Source: Sinorhizobium sp. B11 (GTDB taxonomy: Bacteria > Pseudomonadota > Alphaproteobacteria > Rhizobiales > Rhizobiaceae). From it: 64,000 nucleotides of DNA. The notes below the pieces were generated by a model that did not search any database, was not told where the DNA came from, and worked only from the letters and a program-made list of their open reading frames with translations. Location: positions 1,984,001 to 2,048,000 of the forward strand of contig CP091034.1 of the NCBI GenBank assembly GCA_039725955.1, given 5' to 3'. The number at the start of each line of letters is the position of its first letter. The stretch's first letter is position 1. A program made the translations under genes and the position numbers. Below are positions 7,942 to 17,677 of the stretch, in pieces.

Positions 7942-9456
7942 TTATTCTGCGGCGCTCTTCAGGGCCTCGGTGTCAGGCGCATCGGCCGAACCCGGCGCGG
8001 TCTCGGCCTGCAGGTCCGGGAAGGCGACGATGCGTTTGCCGGTAAAGTCCGTGTGGACGACGATAAGCCCCTGTTCTTCGAAATAGCCAAGCAGCCGGCG
8101 CGCGCGCCGGGCCGAATGCGTGCCATAAGCGCGGGCAATGCGGGCATCGGACGGGCAGGCCTCGCCGCCGATCGCGGCCTTCGCCATCATCAGGAACACA
8201 CCCTGAAGATCGTCGGTGACGCCATTGGAGAGCGAAAGCGCCGTCGCCCAGGCCTCCCCTGCTGCCATGTCGGGATCGACGCCGGAGCGGGAAACCGCCA
8301 CGCGCCGCCGGAAATCCTGCAAGGACATTGGGGCTCCCGGAACACGGCGCATGCGCAGCCGCACCAGGAATTCCTGATAGAGGACTGCATCCGTGCGGAA
8401 ACCGGAGCCCGGATCGTCGAGGATCTCGGAGAGCACGCCGGAAAGCCGCTCCTCGCGCTCTTCGGCCGACAGTTCCGGCTGGGCCACACGCGGCTCGGCG
8501 GCCTGCATGGAGCTGGTGGCCGGCGTCGAGCGCGAGAGCTCGGCCAGGATATCGGTGGTCGGGCGCGGCGCCGGTGGAGCACGCCGTACGATCGGCCGCT
8601 GGAACTCTTCCGGATCCGGCGTGAAGATCAGGTCTTCGACATCTTGTGGCGAATCCGGCAGCGGCATCAGCTTCGGGCTGGAAGAACGCGCCGATGTCTC
8701 GACATTGCCGATCTGGATCGGCAGCGGCCGACGCGACAGCGCCGGTCCAAGGGCGACGAAATGACCGCGCTTCAGATCTCGGAACATTTCCGCCTGACGG
8801 CGGTCCATGCCGAGCAGATCAGCGGCGCGCGCCATGTCGATATCGAGGAAGGTGCGGCCCATCAGGAAGTTCGAGGCTTCGGCCGCGACGTTCTTTGCAA
8901 GCTTGGCGAGACGCTGCGTGGCGATGACGCCGGCAAGCCCGCGTTTACGTCCGCGGCACATCAGGTTGGTCATGGCGCCGAGCGACGCCTTGCGCGCATC
9001 TTCCGAGACATCGCCGCCGACCGAGGGCGCAAACATCTGCGCTTCGTCGACAACGACAAGAACCGGATACCAATATTCGCGATCGGCATCGAACATGCCG
9101 TTGAGGAAGGCCGCGGCTGCCCGCATCTGCTGCTCGATATCGAGCCCTTCCAGCGTTAGCACGCAGGAAACGCGGTGCTGGCGGATGCGGTTGGCAATGC
9201 CGGCAAGCTCGGCCTCGGTGCGCTCGCCATCGACGACGACATGGCCGAACCGGTCGGACAGCGTGACGAAATCACCTTCGGGATCGATGATGACCTGCTG
9301 TACCCATTGGGCCGACTGTTCCAGCAGGCGGCGCAGCAGATGCGATTTGCCGGAGCCGGAATTGCCCTGCACGAGCAGACGCGTCGCCAGCAATTCCTCG
9401 ATATCGAGCGTCGCCGGGTTGCCGGACGCCATTCCCATATCGATGCCAACCTGCAC
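7942..9456 (-). CDS. HerA-like (DUF87) ATP-binding protein
   Basis: 504 residues. An HerA/FtsK-type P-loop ATPase: Walker A GNSGSGKS at residues 31-38, Walker B VLVVVDEAQMF, and an arginine-rich sensor region MCRGRKRGLAGVIATQR. HerA proteins are hexameric DNA translocases; in archaea HerA works with NurA in end resection, while bacterial single-gene homologues are poorly characterised. The C-terminal half (after about residue 290) is linker plus a winged-helix-like segment ending LLGYFEEQGLIVV. The GTG at 9456 is preferred to a TTG at 9462 because AGGGG is eight bases ahead of GTG. No nuclease partner gene is adjacent. Confidence 0.85.
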   Translation of the reverse strand: MQVGIDMGMASGNPATLDIEELLATRLLVQGNSGSGKSHLLRRLLEQSAQWVQQVIIDPEGDFVTLSDRFGHVVVDGERTEAELAGIANRIRQHRVSCVLTLEGLDIEQQMRAAAAFLNGMFDADREYWYPVLVVVDEAQMFAPSVGGDVSEDARKASLGAMTNLMCRGRKRGLAGVIATQRLAKLAKNVAAEASNFLMGRTFLDIDMARAADLLGMDRRQAEMFRDLKRGHFVALGPALSRRPLPIQIGNVETSARSSSPKLMPLPDSPQDVEDLIFTPDPEEFQRPIVRRAPPAPRPTTDILAELSRSTPATSSMQAAEPRVAQPELSAEEREERLSGVLSEILDDPGSGFRTDAVLYQEFLVRLRMRRVPGAPMSLQDFRRRVAVSRSGVDPDMAAGEAWATALSLSNGVTDDLQGVFLMMAKAAIGGEACPSDARIARAYGTHSARRARRLLGYFEEQGLIVVHTDFTGKRIVAFPDLQAETAPGSADAPDTEALKSAAE

Positions 9457-9564
9457 GCCCAATTCCCCTTACAAATTCCAGCCCCCGTCTCTAGCAGATT
9501 CGCAGGCGCTGTTGTCGTCAAACCTTTAAAAACCCACAGGGAAAGTCAGGCCTGGAAAGACGCC

Positions 9565-10740
9565 CTACACCGCCTCGCGCTCGACGAGATCGCCCGCCAT
9601 GTCGTTTTGCGTCGGAATCAGCAAACGGGTGCAGAGCAGGCTGACAAAGAGCGGCACCAGCAGGACCGCGAGCCCGACCCGCAAGCCCAGGAGTTCGCCG
9701 AGAAAACCGATGATCGGCGGCCCGATGAGAAAACCGCTGAGCGCCGCGAAGGAGAGTATGGCAACGCTTGAAGCAGGTGGTCGGTCGGTCAGCGAAGCGA
9801 CGGCCGTCACCGCAAGCGGAAATCCGACCGAGACACCGACACCGACGGCTGCAAAGCCAAGCAGGGCAAGCGGCGTCGCCGGCGCAAGGAGAACGACGAG
9901 CATGCCGGCAAGCGAGGCGATGCCGCAGCCGCGGGCAATGGCAACCGCGCCGAAACGGCCCTTCATGTAATCACCGCTGAAGCGCCCCGCCGCAACCATG
10001 AAAGCGAAAACCGAATAACCAAGGCCGGTTTGCGCACCTTCGGCATTCATGACATCGCGGAGATAGACCGCCGACCAGTCGGCGATCGCACCTTCGGTCA
10101 TCGTCACGCCGAAGACGAAGGCGCAGATCCCCAGCAGGGCAAGGCTTGGCGGCTTGAAGCCGGTCTTTGTCTGCGAATTCTCCGCATGGTGACTTTCAGG
10201 CAATTTCGGCAGGCGCAGGCTGGCCACCAACGCGATCGGCAGGACGATGATCGCCGTGATCAGGATCGACCAGTGCGGTGAAAGCCCGATGGCGATGGCG
10301 CCAACGCCGATCAGGCTGCCGGCCATGATGCCGAAGCTCCAGAAGCCATGGCAGCGGCTCATGATGATCAGCCCCGTCGCCTTCTCCGTCACATCCGCCT
10401 CGACATTCATGCCGAGTTCCACCGTGGAAAGCGCGACCCCGACGATCATCAGGGCAAGGAAAAGAAGCACGGCGCTGGGTGCGAAGGCCGGCAGCGAGAC
10501 CACGGCAAGAAAGAAGATGAACCCATAGATGATCGCCATGCGCCCGCCGATGCGCGAGACGATCCGGCCGGCAAACGGGAGCGTGATCAGCGTACCAATA
10601 GGCAATCCCAGAAGGGCTACCGCGAGATCGGCAGTGCCAAGTTCAAGCTTCGCCTGGATATCGGGAATGCGCGGCAACCAGGCGCCAAAGGCGATCGGTT
10701 GCAGAAAGAAGATCAGCATCACAAGTCTTTGCAGCGGCAC
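9565..10740 (-). CDS. MFS transporter (YbjJ-like)
   Basis: 391 residues, about twelve transmembrane helices; GAWLPRIPDIQAKLELGTADLAVALLG in the first helices resembles the YbjJ/fucose-permease-like MFS branch. The substrate is unknown. The GTG at 10740 is chosen because AAAGGG lies seven bases upstream; the frame stays open to a GTG at 10773. It follows murI by 96 bases on the same strand. The DWSAVYLRD segment is also typical of this MFS group. Confidence 0.85.
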   Translation of the reverse strand: MPLQRLVMLIFFLQPIAFGAWLPRIPDIQAKLELGTADLAVALLGLPIGTLITLPFAGRIVSRIGGRMAIIYGFIFFLAVVSLPAFAPSAVLLFLALMIVGVALSTVELGMNVEADVTEKATGLIIMSRCHGFWSFGIMAGSLIGVGAIAIGLSPHWSILITAIIVLPIALVASLRLPKLPESHHAENSQTKTGFKPPSLALLGICAFVFGVTMTEGAIADWSAVYLRDVMNAEGAQTGLGYSVFAFMVAAGRFSGDYMKGRFGAVAIARGCGIASLAGMLVVLLAPATPLALLGFAAVGVGVSVGFPLAVTAVASLTDRPPASSVAILSFAALSGFLIGPPIIGFLGELLGLRVGLAVLLVPLFVSLLCTRLLIPTQNDMAGDLVEREAV

Positions 10741-10836
10741 GGCGCATCCCTTTGCATCTTGAGCGGTAAACACCTGCTCGCGATTCCCCGCTGGGATCTT
10801 GCGTGATGAGACAGGGGAAATAAAGCGCGCAGTACC

Positions 10837-11640
10837 CTATCGCGTGCTCAGGCCGAAACCTTGCATCAGCCGCCGCGTGGCAAAATCCGGATTGCCCGAG
10901 GTGAAGACGGCAAAGTCGAAATTGTCAGGATGAACGGCGTCCGCAACATGCGGTACCAGCGTGCGAGCGCGCCGCGCAATGGCTTCCGCCGGATCCAACC
11001 AGTCCACCGGCCAAGGCGCCAGCCTGCGAAACATATTCGCCATGAAGGGATAATGCGTGCAGGCGAGCACGACGATGTCGGTCTTGCGCCCATCCTTCTC
11101 GACGAAACATTGGTCAATCTCGGTGAGCACTGCCTCGTCAGAAACGACGTCACCGCGGATATAGGCTTCAGCCATGCGCGCCAGGTTTTCCGAGCCGACC
11201 AGCCGCACATGGCATTGCTGCGCGAAGGACTGGATGAGGTCGCGTGTATAGGCGCGCCTGACCGTGCCGGGGGTCGCCAGCACCGAGACCAGCCCGGAGC
11301 GTGTGCGCTCGGCAGCAGGCTTTATCGCCGGCACAGTGCCGACGAATGTCATCTGCGGAAAGGCGGCGCGCAGGTCGGCGCCCACAAGCGTAAAAGCCGT
11401 ATTGCAGGCAATGATGCAGACCTCGGGATCGTAATCTTCAAGGAGCTTGGCGAAGAGGCCGATAATCCGCTCCTTCAGCGCCTGCTCCTCCCATCCACCA
11501 TAGGGAAAGCCGGCATCGTCGGCGATATAGATGAAGCCGCGCTCCGGCATCAGCACGCGCGCTTCGCGCAGCACGGTGAGCCCACCTATGCCTGAATCGA
11601 AGACGAGGACGGGTTTCAGCTCATTCGTCGGCGCTGTCAT
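10837..11640 (-). CDS. murI: Glutamate racemase
   Basis: 267 residues. It makes D-glutamate for peptidoglycan in the cytoplasm. The two catalytic cysteines are seen in IIACNTAFTL and VLACTHYPF, and VFDSGIGGLTVL is the N-terminal signature. The open frame extends upstream into the methyltransferase gene, but the ATG at 11640 gives the normal length and start. Its first 20 bases overlap the 3' end of trmJ (stop at 11621), pointing to translational coupling in a FUSC-trmJ-murI transcript. Confidence 0.95.
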   Translation of the reverse strand: MTAPTNELKPVLVFDSGIGGLTVLREARVLMPERGFIYIADDAGFPYGGWEEQALKERIIGLFAKLLEDYDPEVCIIACNTAFTLVGADLRAAFPQMTFVGTVPAIKPAAERTRSGLVSVLATPGTVRRAYTRDLIQSFAQQCHVRLVGSENLARMAEAYIRGDVVSDEAVLTEIDQCFVEKDGRKTDIVVLACTHYPFMANMFRRLAPWPVDWLDPAEAIARRARTLVPHVADAVHPDNFDFAVFTSGNPDFATRRLMQGFGLSTR

Positions 11641-12451
11641 CGGCGGGCGCTTCCTTGCGGGATCTGGTGGAACCGCCCTTGCGCGGGCTATTGCGCGAGA
11701 AGCGGTCGAGAGAGGAGATGACGCCGCGCAGCACGCTGATTTCCTGCTCCGTGAAGGCCCGGCGGGAGAGAACTGCGCGCAGGTTGTCGACCATTTTCGG
11801 CTTTTTCGAGGGCGGATGGAAATAGTTGCGGGAATCGAGCGCCTCTTCCAGCTGGTCGAACAGGCCGAAGAGCTGTTCCTTGGTGGAGGGTCGCTGTTCA
11901 AGCGCCTGGAACGGCACCGCCTCCAGATCCTCCATGCCGGATTTCATCCATTCATAGGACATGAGCAGCACCGCCTGGGCGATGTTGAGCGATGCAAAGG
12001 CCGGATTGACCGGAAAAGTGACGATCTCGTCGGCAAGCGCCACTTCCTCATTGGTCAGTCCCCAGCGCTCGCGGCCGAACAGGATACCCGTCGCCTCGCC
12101 TGCCCTGAAGCGGCTGCGCAGGTTTCCGGCGGCAAAGACCGGTGAGCGCACCGGCTTGTAATTGTCACGGCTGCGCGCCGTCGTCGCATAGACGAAGTTG
12201 AGATCGGCGATCGCCTCTTCCAACGTAGCGAAAACCTTCGTGCCTTCGATGACGTGATCGGCCTTGGAGGCTGCGGCCTGCGCCTTCTCGTTCGGCCAGC
12301 CGTCGCGCGGATTGACGAGGCGAAGATCGGCAAGGCCGAAATTCGCCATGGCGCGTGCCACCATGCCGATATTCTCGCCCATCTGCGGCTCGACCAGAAT
12401 GATAACAGGCCCTTCGGCCAAAAGTTGACGCTCGCTGTTGGTGCCCGCCAT
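11621..12451 (-). CDS. trmJ: tRNA/rRNA 2'-O-methyltransferase of the SPOUT class (TrmJ-like)
   Basis: 276 residues. The N-terminal SPOUT knot has EPQMGENIGMVARAMANFG, LVNPRDGWPN, ATTARSRD, LFGRERWGLTNEE and FASLNIAQAVLLM, the order and spacing seen in TrmJ/LasT proteins that methylate the ribose at position 32 of tRNA using SAM. The C-terminal part carries the extra helical region of TrmJ. The tail SRNSPRKGGSTRSRKEAPADDSADE is basic then acidic and likely disordered. It lies 18 bases downstream of the FUSC gene and overlaps murI. Together with ttcA this window encodes two enzymes that act on tRNA position 32. Confidence 0.88.
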   Translation of the reverse strand: MAGTNSERQLLAEGPVIILVEPQMGENIGMVARAMANFGLADLRLVNPRDGWPNEKAQAAASKADHVIEGTKVFATLEEAIADLNFVYATTARSRDNYKPVRSPVFAAGNLRSRFRAGEATGILFGRERWGLTNEEVALADEIVTFPVNPAFASLNIAQAVLLMSYEWMKSGMEDLEAVPFQALEQRPSTKEQLFGLFDQLEEALDSRNYFHPPSKKPKMVDNLRAVLSRRAFTEQEISVLRGVISSLDRFSRNSPRKGGSTRSRKEAPADDSADE

Positions 12452-12469
12452 GGTGCTTATTTGTGCTTC

Positions 12470-14506
12470 CTATTCCTGATTTACGGGCGCAATAGCTTTG
12501 CCGGCCGCAAACGGCAAGTCCTGCGTCTCTGTCGGATAGAGCCGTTCGATGGTCGAGCCGATCATTTCGACGGCGAGCCGCGACCCTTCCTGCCACAGTG
12601 GCAGGTGACGGCTGACGTGCCGCATCTGCTTGCGGGTGACGAGGAAACACTCCGAGCCGCGCTGCGCAAATCTGTCCAGAAGGCCGATATCTGCGGTGAT
12701 CCGCCCCTTGAGATCCTCGTCGACGGCATCGGCCGTATTGTTGCGGGCCAGAATGCGCGACCAATAGGTAACGGAGAGGAAAATCGCCAGCGTCTGGCGA
12801 ATTTGTCCCGGCCTGGTGACAATGGACCAGGTCGAGCCGAGCGGGCGCGCCGAAAGCGTGATGTCGCGATAGCAGGCATCGACCTTCTGCGAGATGACGA
12901 TGAGCTCCGGCTGGCTCTTCTTTTCCGATACGGCCAGGAGCAGCTCCTTCAGGGCGTTGAACCACTTGGCGACCGCCGTATCGAGTGTCCCGCGCGTGCG
13001 TGCCGGCAGGACGAGGAAGGCGACGAGCGTTCCCGCCACCGCGCCGATCAGCGTCTCCTCCAGTCGCAACTTGAGGAGATCGAAGGTGAGGACACCCATC
13101 ATGCCATAGACCAGGCAGAGAACGATCGAGATGAAGAAGGTCATCGTCGCATAGGAAATCTGCAGGAAATAGAAGGCAAGGAAGACGCAGACGATTGAAA
13201 CCGCGATGGCGATGGCCAGCTGGTGCGTCAGCAATGTCGCCAGCACCAGGCCGAAGGCGATGCCGAACAATGTACCGATTGAGCGCTGCAGCGCCTTGAT
13301 AGCAGTATCGCCGCGCGAATTGGTATTGCTGAAAACGAGGAAGGACGCCAGCACCGCCCAGAACCAGCGTTCGCGTGAGAGCGCCAGCCCAAGCGTCATG
13401 GCGATTGCCGCCGCGAGCGTGATCTGCAGGGCCGAGCGCATCAGCGGATTCTTCAGCGAAAAATCGATCGGCGTTGATGGGCTGGCCTCCTCAATCGAGG
13501 CAATCTCGGCAAAGTCGGACCTGCGCCCGGCATCGATCGTCTCCGCAAGCTGCCGGCGTGCGGCACCCAACCATAGCAACGCCCGTGCCGTCTCGCCCTG
13601 CGGCTGGCCTTCCATGTCGGCGACCGCCTTCTCCTGAGCCGAGAGCACTGCCTTGTCATCCTCGATCACCGCATGGACGAGCACAAAGGATGGCGGGCTT
13701 TGATAGCTCAGCACGATGGCGCTTTCGGTCGCCAGATGCGCATCGAATAGCCGGATCGCCAGTTCAGCGGCCGGTGCCGAAGCGCCATCGAAAACGCCGC
13801 CCGGCGGGCGCGGAATGAAGCTCTCGGCCATCAGCACGACTTCCTTCAGCCGGTCCTCCAGCTGGCGCAGTTCCTGCCGATCGGCCTCATCGACCTTTCC
13901 ATCCGCAGCAAGGGCAGCGAGCTTGAAGAGGATCTGGTTGATGCGGCCCCGCACGCTCTCGAGCGATCGCAGCAGGTCGCGCCGCCAGTTGTCGGGCAGA
14001 AGCACCGCCCTCACCCAATGGCTGACGAGCGCCGAGACAACAGGGCCGATCAGGACGACAGGCAATTCAGCGATCGTCGGGCGGAAGTAGGAGCCCATGA
14101 AATAGGAAGTGAAGGCAAACATCCCGATCGCAAAGCCGCGGGGGCCGTAGACGCGCGCGGATGATGCGAGGAAGATCACCACGAGGAAGATGAAATCCGA
14201 GAGAACGCGTTGCGACTCCAGCGCCGCCGCGATACCGACGACGACAAGGCTTGCAAGGCAGCCGAGCAGCCTGGTGATGAGCTGGCTCGCCGAGCCCTTG
14301 TCGCGTACCGCAACTCCGCCTTCGATCGACAGCACGATGCCGAGACCGTAGGACGCGATCGGCAACGGCACGATGAGCATGTGTATCGAAAGCAGGATCG
14401 CGAAGGAGAGCAGGATCGACAGAGTGACTCGTGACCCCATACGCAGGCGCGACAGCGCCGGGTCATTGGCAAGCAGCCAGTCTCGGAACTCAAAGCCGGA
14501 AATCAC
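12470..14506 (-). CDS. FUSC-family inner-membrane protein
   Basis: 678 residues with two clusters of hydrophobic helices (about residues 25-165 and 355-500), each followed by a long soluble helical region. This is the layout of the fusaric-acid-resistance/aromatic-acid exporter family (FUSC, AaeB, YccS). It is thought to act in efflux of aromatic acids, usually with a membrane-fusion partner, but no such partner gene is present here. The GTG start at 14506 has GAGGA nine bases upstream. It is first in the transcript leading into trmJ and murI, which may matter for envelope homeostasis. Confidence 0.85.
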   Translation of the reverse strand: MISGFEFRDWLLANDPALSRLRMGSRVTLSILLSFAILLSIHMLIVPLPIASYGLGIVLSIEGGVAVRDKGSASQLITRLLGCLASLVVVGIAAALESQRVLSDFIFLVVIFLASSARVYGPRGFAIGMFAFTSYFMGSYFRPTIAELPVVLIGPVVSALVSHWVRAVLLPDNWRRDLLRSLESVRGRINQILFKLAALAADGKVDEADRQELRQLEDRLKEVVLMAESFIPRPPGGVFDGASAPAAELAIRLFDAHLATESAIVLSYQSPPSFVLVHAVIEDDKAVLSAQEKAVADMEGQPQGETARALLWLGAARRQLAETIDAGRRSDFAEIASIEEASPSTPIDFSLKNPLMRSALQITLAAAIAMTLGLALSRERWFWAVLASFLVFSNTNSRGDTAIKALQRSIGTLFGIAFGLVLATLLTHQLAIAIAVSIVCVFLAFYFLQISYATMTFFISIVLCLVYGMMGVLTFDLLKLRLEETLIGAVAGTLVAFLVLPARTRGTLDTAVAKWFNALKELLLAVSEKKSQPELIVISQKVDACYRDITLSARPLGSTWSIVTRPGQIRQTLAIFLSVTYWSRILARNNTADAVDEDLKGRITADIGLLDRFAQRGSECFLVTRKQMRHVSRHLPLWQEGSRLAVEMIGSTIERLYPTETQDLPFAAGKAIAPVNQE

Positions 14507-14656
14507 CCTTGCCAGTCCTCATGCGCGCGGGATGTGGCGAACCCGAGAGCGAGATACCGCCGCCTCGGCAAAAATCAAATCACACCAAAATGATGATGCC
14601 AAGAGTCATTAGTCGTCGTGTTCTCCGGAGTCGCCAGACGGTGACTTCTTTGGCAG

Positions 14657-15199
14657 TCATTCGCCATTAGCGATCTGCACCATGGCCTCCTTGAGCGAGA
14701 TCGGTCCCTGCCCCTCTTCGCCCTGGATCATAATGTCGTCGATGACGGCCTTGCCGCTCTCCTCGATTACCTCGAAACGCACGGTCGTGAAGGCATCCTT
14801 CTTGGGTGCGCCTTCCATGCAGGTCGCCGCCTTGAATTTCACCGTCACTTCGGTCGTGCCGTTTGCCGGCTGGCCGCTTTCGATGGAGAGATCCTGCAGC
14901 GGACAGGCATCCTGACCGTTGACGATGACGTCATAGTCGAAGGGCGAAATGCCGTCCTCGTCGGCCGCAGGGTTTTGGGCTGCCGCCTTGTATTTGTCGC
15001 CGAAATCCTTGCTGTAGAGCCTGCCGAGCATTCCTTCGTCGAAAATATCGATCCAGTCGCTGTTCTCGCCCGCCCAGTTTTTCTTCGTATCATCAATGAT
15101 CTCCTTGACCGGCCCAGTCGCATCGGCCGCAAGTGAAAGGCCGGGTGCAAAAGACAGGGCGGCAACGAGGCCGGCGAACAGAACGGCGATCTTCTTCAT
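14657..15199 (-). CDS. Secreted hypothetical protein
   Basis: 180 residues. The first 24 residues (MKKIAVLFAGLVAALSFAPG...) form a clear Sec signal peptide ending near SLA-AD. The mature part is acidic with alternating polar/hydrophobic pattern, one Cys near the middle (DACPLQD) and another in ATCMEGAP, which could form a disulfide. I do not recognise a family with certainty; a DUF3828-like periplasmic protein is possible. An upstream in-frame start at 15247 would hide the signal peptide, so 15199 is preferred despite a weak ribosome binding site. It is divergent from icd. Confidence 0.75.
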   Translation of the reverse strand: MKKIAVLFAGLVAALSFAPGLSLAADATGPVKEIIDDTKKNWAGENSDWIDIFDEGMLGRLYSKDFGDKYKAAAQNPAADEDGISPFDYDVIVNGQDACPLQDLSIESGQPANGTTEVTVKFKAATCMEGAPKKDAFTTVRFEVIEESGKAVIDDIMIQGEEGQGPISLKEAMVQIANGE

Positions 15200-15391
15200 G
15201 GCAAAATGTCCGGGACTCGGGGGGCTTCTGCCGGCGAGACTAGCCATTTTCCAGTACTTGGCAATGGTGGCAAAAACGCTACGTCCCTGCCCGTTCTGCT
15301 TTGCGTTCCCGGCTCACAATGCTATAGCGCTCCGGACCCACATCACCCACCCGGGACAGCTGTCCCTTTCCTAAGCTTACGAGGCAGATAC

Positions 15392-16603
15392 ATGAAGAAG
15401 ATCAAGGTCGCCAATCCCGTCGCCGATCTCGACGGCGATGAAATGACTCGCATCATTTGGCAGCTCATCAAGGACAAGCTGATCCATCCGTATCTCGACC
15501 TCGACATCGACTATTTCGACCTCTCGGTTGAAAACCGCGACGCCACCAACGACCAGGTCACGGTCGATGCCGCCAACGCCATCAAGAAGTACGGCGTCGG
15601 CATCAAGTGCGCGACCATCACGCCGGACGAAGCCCGCGTGAAGGAATTCAACCTCAAGGAAATGTGGAAGAGCCCGAACGGCACCATCCGCAACATCCTC
15701 GGCGGCGTCATCTTCCGCGAGCCGATCATCTGCCGCAACGTTCCCCGCCTCGTCCCCGGCTGGACGCAGCCGATCGTCGTCGGCCGTCACGCTTTCGGCG
15801 ACCAGTACCGCGCCACCGACTTCAAGTTCCCCGGCAAGGGCAAGCTGACGATCAAGTTCGTCGGCGAAGATGGCACCGTCATCGAGAAGGAAGTCTTCAA
15901 CGCACCGGGCGCCGGCGTTGCCATGGCCATGTACAACCTCGACGAGTCGATCCGCGAATTCGCCCGCGCCTCGATGATGTATGGCCTGATGCGCAAGTGG
16001 CCGGTCTACCTGTCGACCAAGAACACCATCCTCAAGGCCTATGACGGCCGCTTCAAGGACATCTTCGAAGAAGTCTTCGAGACCGAATTCAAGGATCAGT
16101 TCAAGGAAGCCGGCATCACCTACGAACACCGCCTGATCGACGACATGGTCGCTTCCGCTCTGAAGTGGTCCGGCGGCTACGTCTGGGCCTGCAAGAACTA
16201 CGACGGCGACGTCCAGTCCGACACCGTTGCCCAGGGCTTCGGTTCGCTCGGCCTGATGACCTCGGTTCTGCTGACGCCTGATGGCAAGACGGTTGAAGCC
16301 GAAGCCGCTCACGGCACGGTCACCCGCCACTACCGTCAGCACCAGAAGGGCCAGGAAACCTCGACGAACTCGATCGCTTCGATCTTCGCCTGGACCCGTG
16401 GTCTCGCACACCGCGCCAAGCTGGACGACAATGCCGAACTCGCAAAGTTCGCCTCGACGCTGGAAAAGGTCTGCGTCGATACCGTCGAAGCCGGCTTCAT
16501 GACCAAGGACCTGGCGCTGCTCATCGGCCCGGATCAGCCGTGGCTCTCCACGACGGCTTTCCTCGACAAGATCGACCAGAACCTGCAGGCCGCAATGGCC
16601 TGA
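15392..16603 (+). CDS. icd: NADP-dependent isocitrate dehydrogenase
   Basis: 403 residues, of the homodimeric eukaryote-like type II IDH used by rhizobia. It oxidatively decarboxylates isocitrate to 2-oxoglutarate in the TCA cycle. MTRIIW, CATITPDEARV, SPNGTIRNILGG, the substrate-binding arginine region and the metal-site aspartates (YEHRLIDDMVA) are all present. The frame is open 62 codons further upstream, across the divergent gene start, but the ATG at 15392 has GAGG seven bases before it and gives standard length. A strong terminator follows. Confidence 0.96.
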   Translation: MKKIKVANPVADLDGDEMTRIIWQLIKDKLIHPYLDLDIDYFDLSVENRDATNDQVTVDAANAIKKYGVGIKCATITPDEARVKEFNLKEMWKSPNGTIRNILGGVIFREPIICRNVPRLVPGWTQPIVVGRHAFGDQYRATDFKFPGKGKLTIKFVGEDGTVIEKEVFNAPGAGVAMAMYNLDESIREFARASMMYGLMRKWPVYLSTKNTILKAYDGRFKDIFEEVFETEFKDQFKEAGITYEHRLIDDMVASALKWSGGYVWACKNYDGDVQSDTVAQGFGSLGLMTSVLLTPDGKTVEAEAAHGTVTRHYRQHQKGQETSTNSIASIFAWTRGLAHRAKLDDNAELAKFASTLEKVCVDTVEAGFMTKDLALLIGPDQPWLSTTAFLDKIDQNLQAAMA

Positions 16604-16624
16604 GCCCTGTCAGCATAGAGATCG

Positions 16625-16652
16625 AAAACCCGGCCATTGTGCCGGGTTTTTT
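16625..16652 (+). terminator. icd terminator
   Basis: AAAACCCGGC, loop CATTGT, GCCGGGTTTTTT: a 10-bp stem and T-run, 22 bases after the icd stop. Standard rho-independent form. Confidence 0.9.
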
Positions 16653-17046
16653 GTTGCTGCCACTGTGCTCATTGATGCTAAATTAGCAACACCTTTGAAA
16701 AGTAAGCCTCGCGTAAGTTGCAAAGCCTATTCAGAAACTCGCCTAGGCATGGAGGTTCTGATGGCCAAGAAGAGTTTTGTCCCCGAATTCCTGCAGCTTG
16801 TAAGGCTTCTCGCGCGCCGCGAGGGCCAGGATATGATTGTCTTTTACCTTGATCTTGCTTTGCTAGAGACCCAGACCCTGCACTACAATCAGCGCTGGCG
16901 ATCCCTTTCCGGCCGGACCGCCGGCCCTGACGCAGCGCCGGCGACAGAGGTCATTTCCCGCGCGGCAGTGAAGGCGCCGCCTTCTCCAAGGGTTGAAATC
17001 TCCCGCGCCAGCGCTACGAAAGAAGCTTGGGAGAGAGGAAAGCAGG
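16653..17046. other. Gap between icd terminator and GST gene; doubtful small ORF inside
   Basis: No secure gene. An open frame with ATGs at 16750 and 16762 begins MAKKSFVPEFLQLVRLLARREGQ and looks protein-like for about 35 residues, then turns into low-quality sequence and runs out of frame into the GST gene (stop 17312). It could be a decayed or frameshifted small gene, or chance. The GST ribosome binding region is at the right edge. Confidence 0.3.
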
Positions 17047-17676
17047 ATGACCGAGGAAATCACCTTCTACACCAATCCGATGTCGCGCGGCCGGATAGCG
17101 CGGTGGATGCTGGAAGAAACCGGCATACCATATCATACCGAAGTCCTGACCTTCGGCGGGACGATGAAGGAACCGGACTATCTGTCCGTCAACCCGATGG
17201 GCAAGGTGCCGGCGATCCGTCATGGGAAGACGATCGTGACGGAATGCGCGGCGATCTGTGCGTATCTTGCGGACACGTTTCCGCAGGCAGGGTTGGGCCC
17301 GCAGGCGGATGAGCGAGCCGATTACTACCGCTGGATGTTCTTCGCCGCCGGGCCATTGGAAGCGTCCGTCACCTTGAAGGCGCTCGGCTTCGAAATTCCG
17401 CAGGAGCGGCTGCGCATGGCAGGTTGCGGTTCGTTCGGTGATGTCATGGGCACGCTGGAAAAGGCGGTTTCGGCCGCCTCCCCCTATATTGCCGGCAAGC
17501 GCTTTACCGCTGCCGATGTTTATGTCGGTTCGCATATCGGCTGGGGTCTTGCCTTCGGCAGCATCGAAAAGCGCCAGGCCTTCGTCGATTATTTCGGCCG
17601 GCTTTCCGAACGCGATGCCTATAAGCGGGCAACGGCGCTGGATGAAGAAGCGGCAAAGGCGATGCAGGCGGCCTGA
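17047..17676 (+). CDS. Glutathione S-transferase family protein
   Basis: 209 residues with an N-terminal thioredoxin-like domain (TFYTNPMSRGRIARWMLEE; Ser/Asn near residue 9-12 as likely glutathione-activating position; MGKVPAIRHG with the cis-proline; TECAAICAYLAD for the gamma-glutamyl site) and an all-helical C-terminal domain starting near residue 85 (TAADVYVGSHIGWGL). The substrate is not predictable. The ATG at 17047 is used; upstream in-frame codons lack similarity. An intergenic repeat follows the stop directly. Confidence 0.9.
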   Translation: MTEEITFYTNPMSRGRIARWMLEETGIPYHTEVLTFGGTMKEPDYLSVNPMGKVPAIRHGKTIVTECAAICAYLADTFPQAGLGPQADERADYYRWMFFAAGPLEASVTLKALGFEIPQERLRMAGCGSFGDVMGTLEKAVSAASPYIAGKRFTAADVYVGSHIGWGLAFGSIEKRQAFVDYFGRLSERDAYKRATALDEEAAKAMQAA

Positions 17677-17677
17677 A

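Noticed and set aside
16665..17312. 215-codon frame across the icd-GST gap
   Set aside because: Its second half overlaps the GST gene and is low quality. Only the first 35 residues look protein-like, so it is kept as a note within the gap entry.
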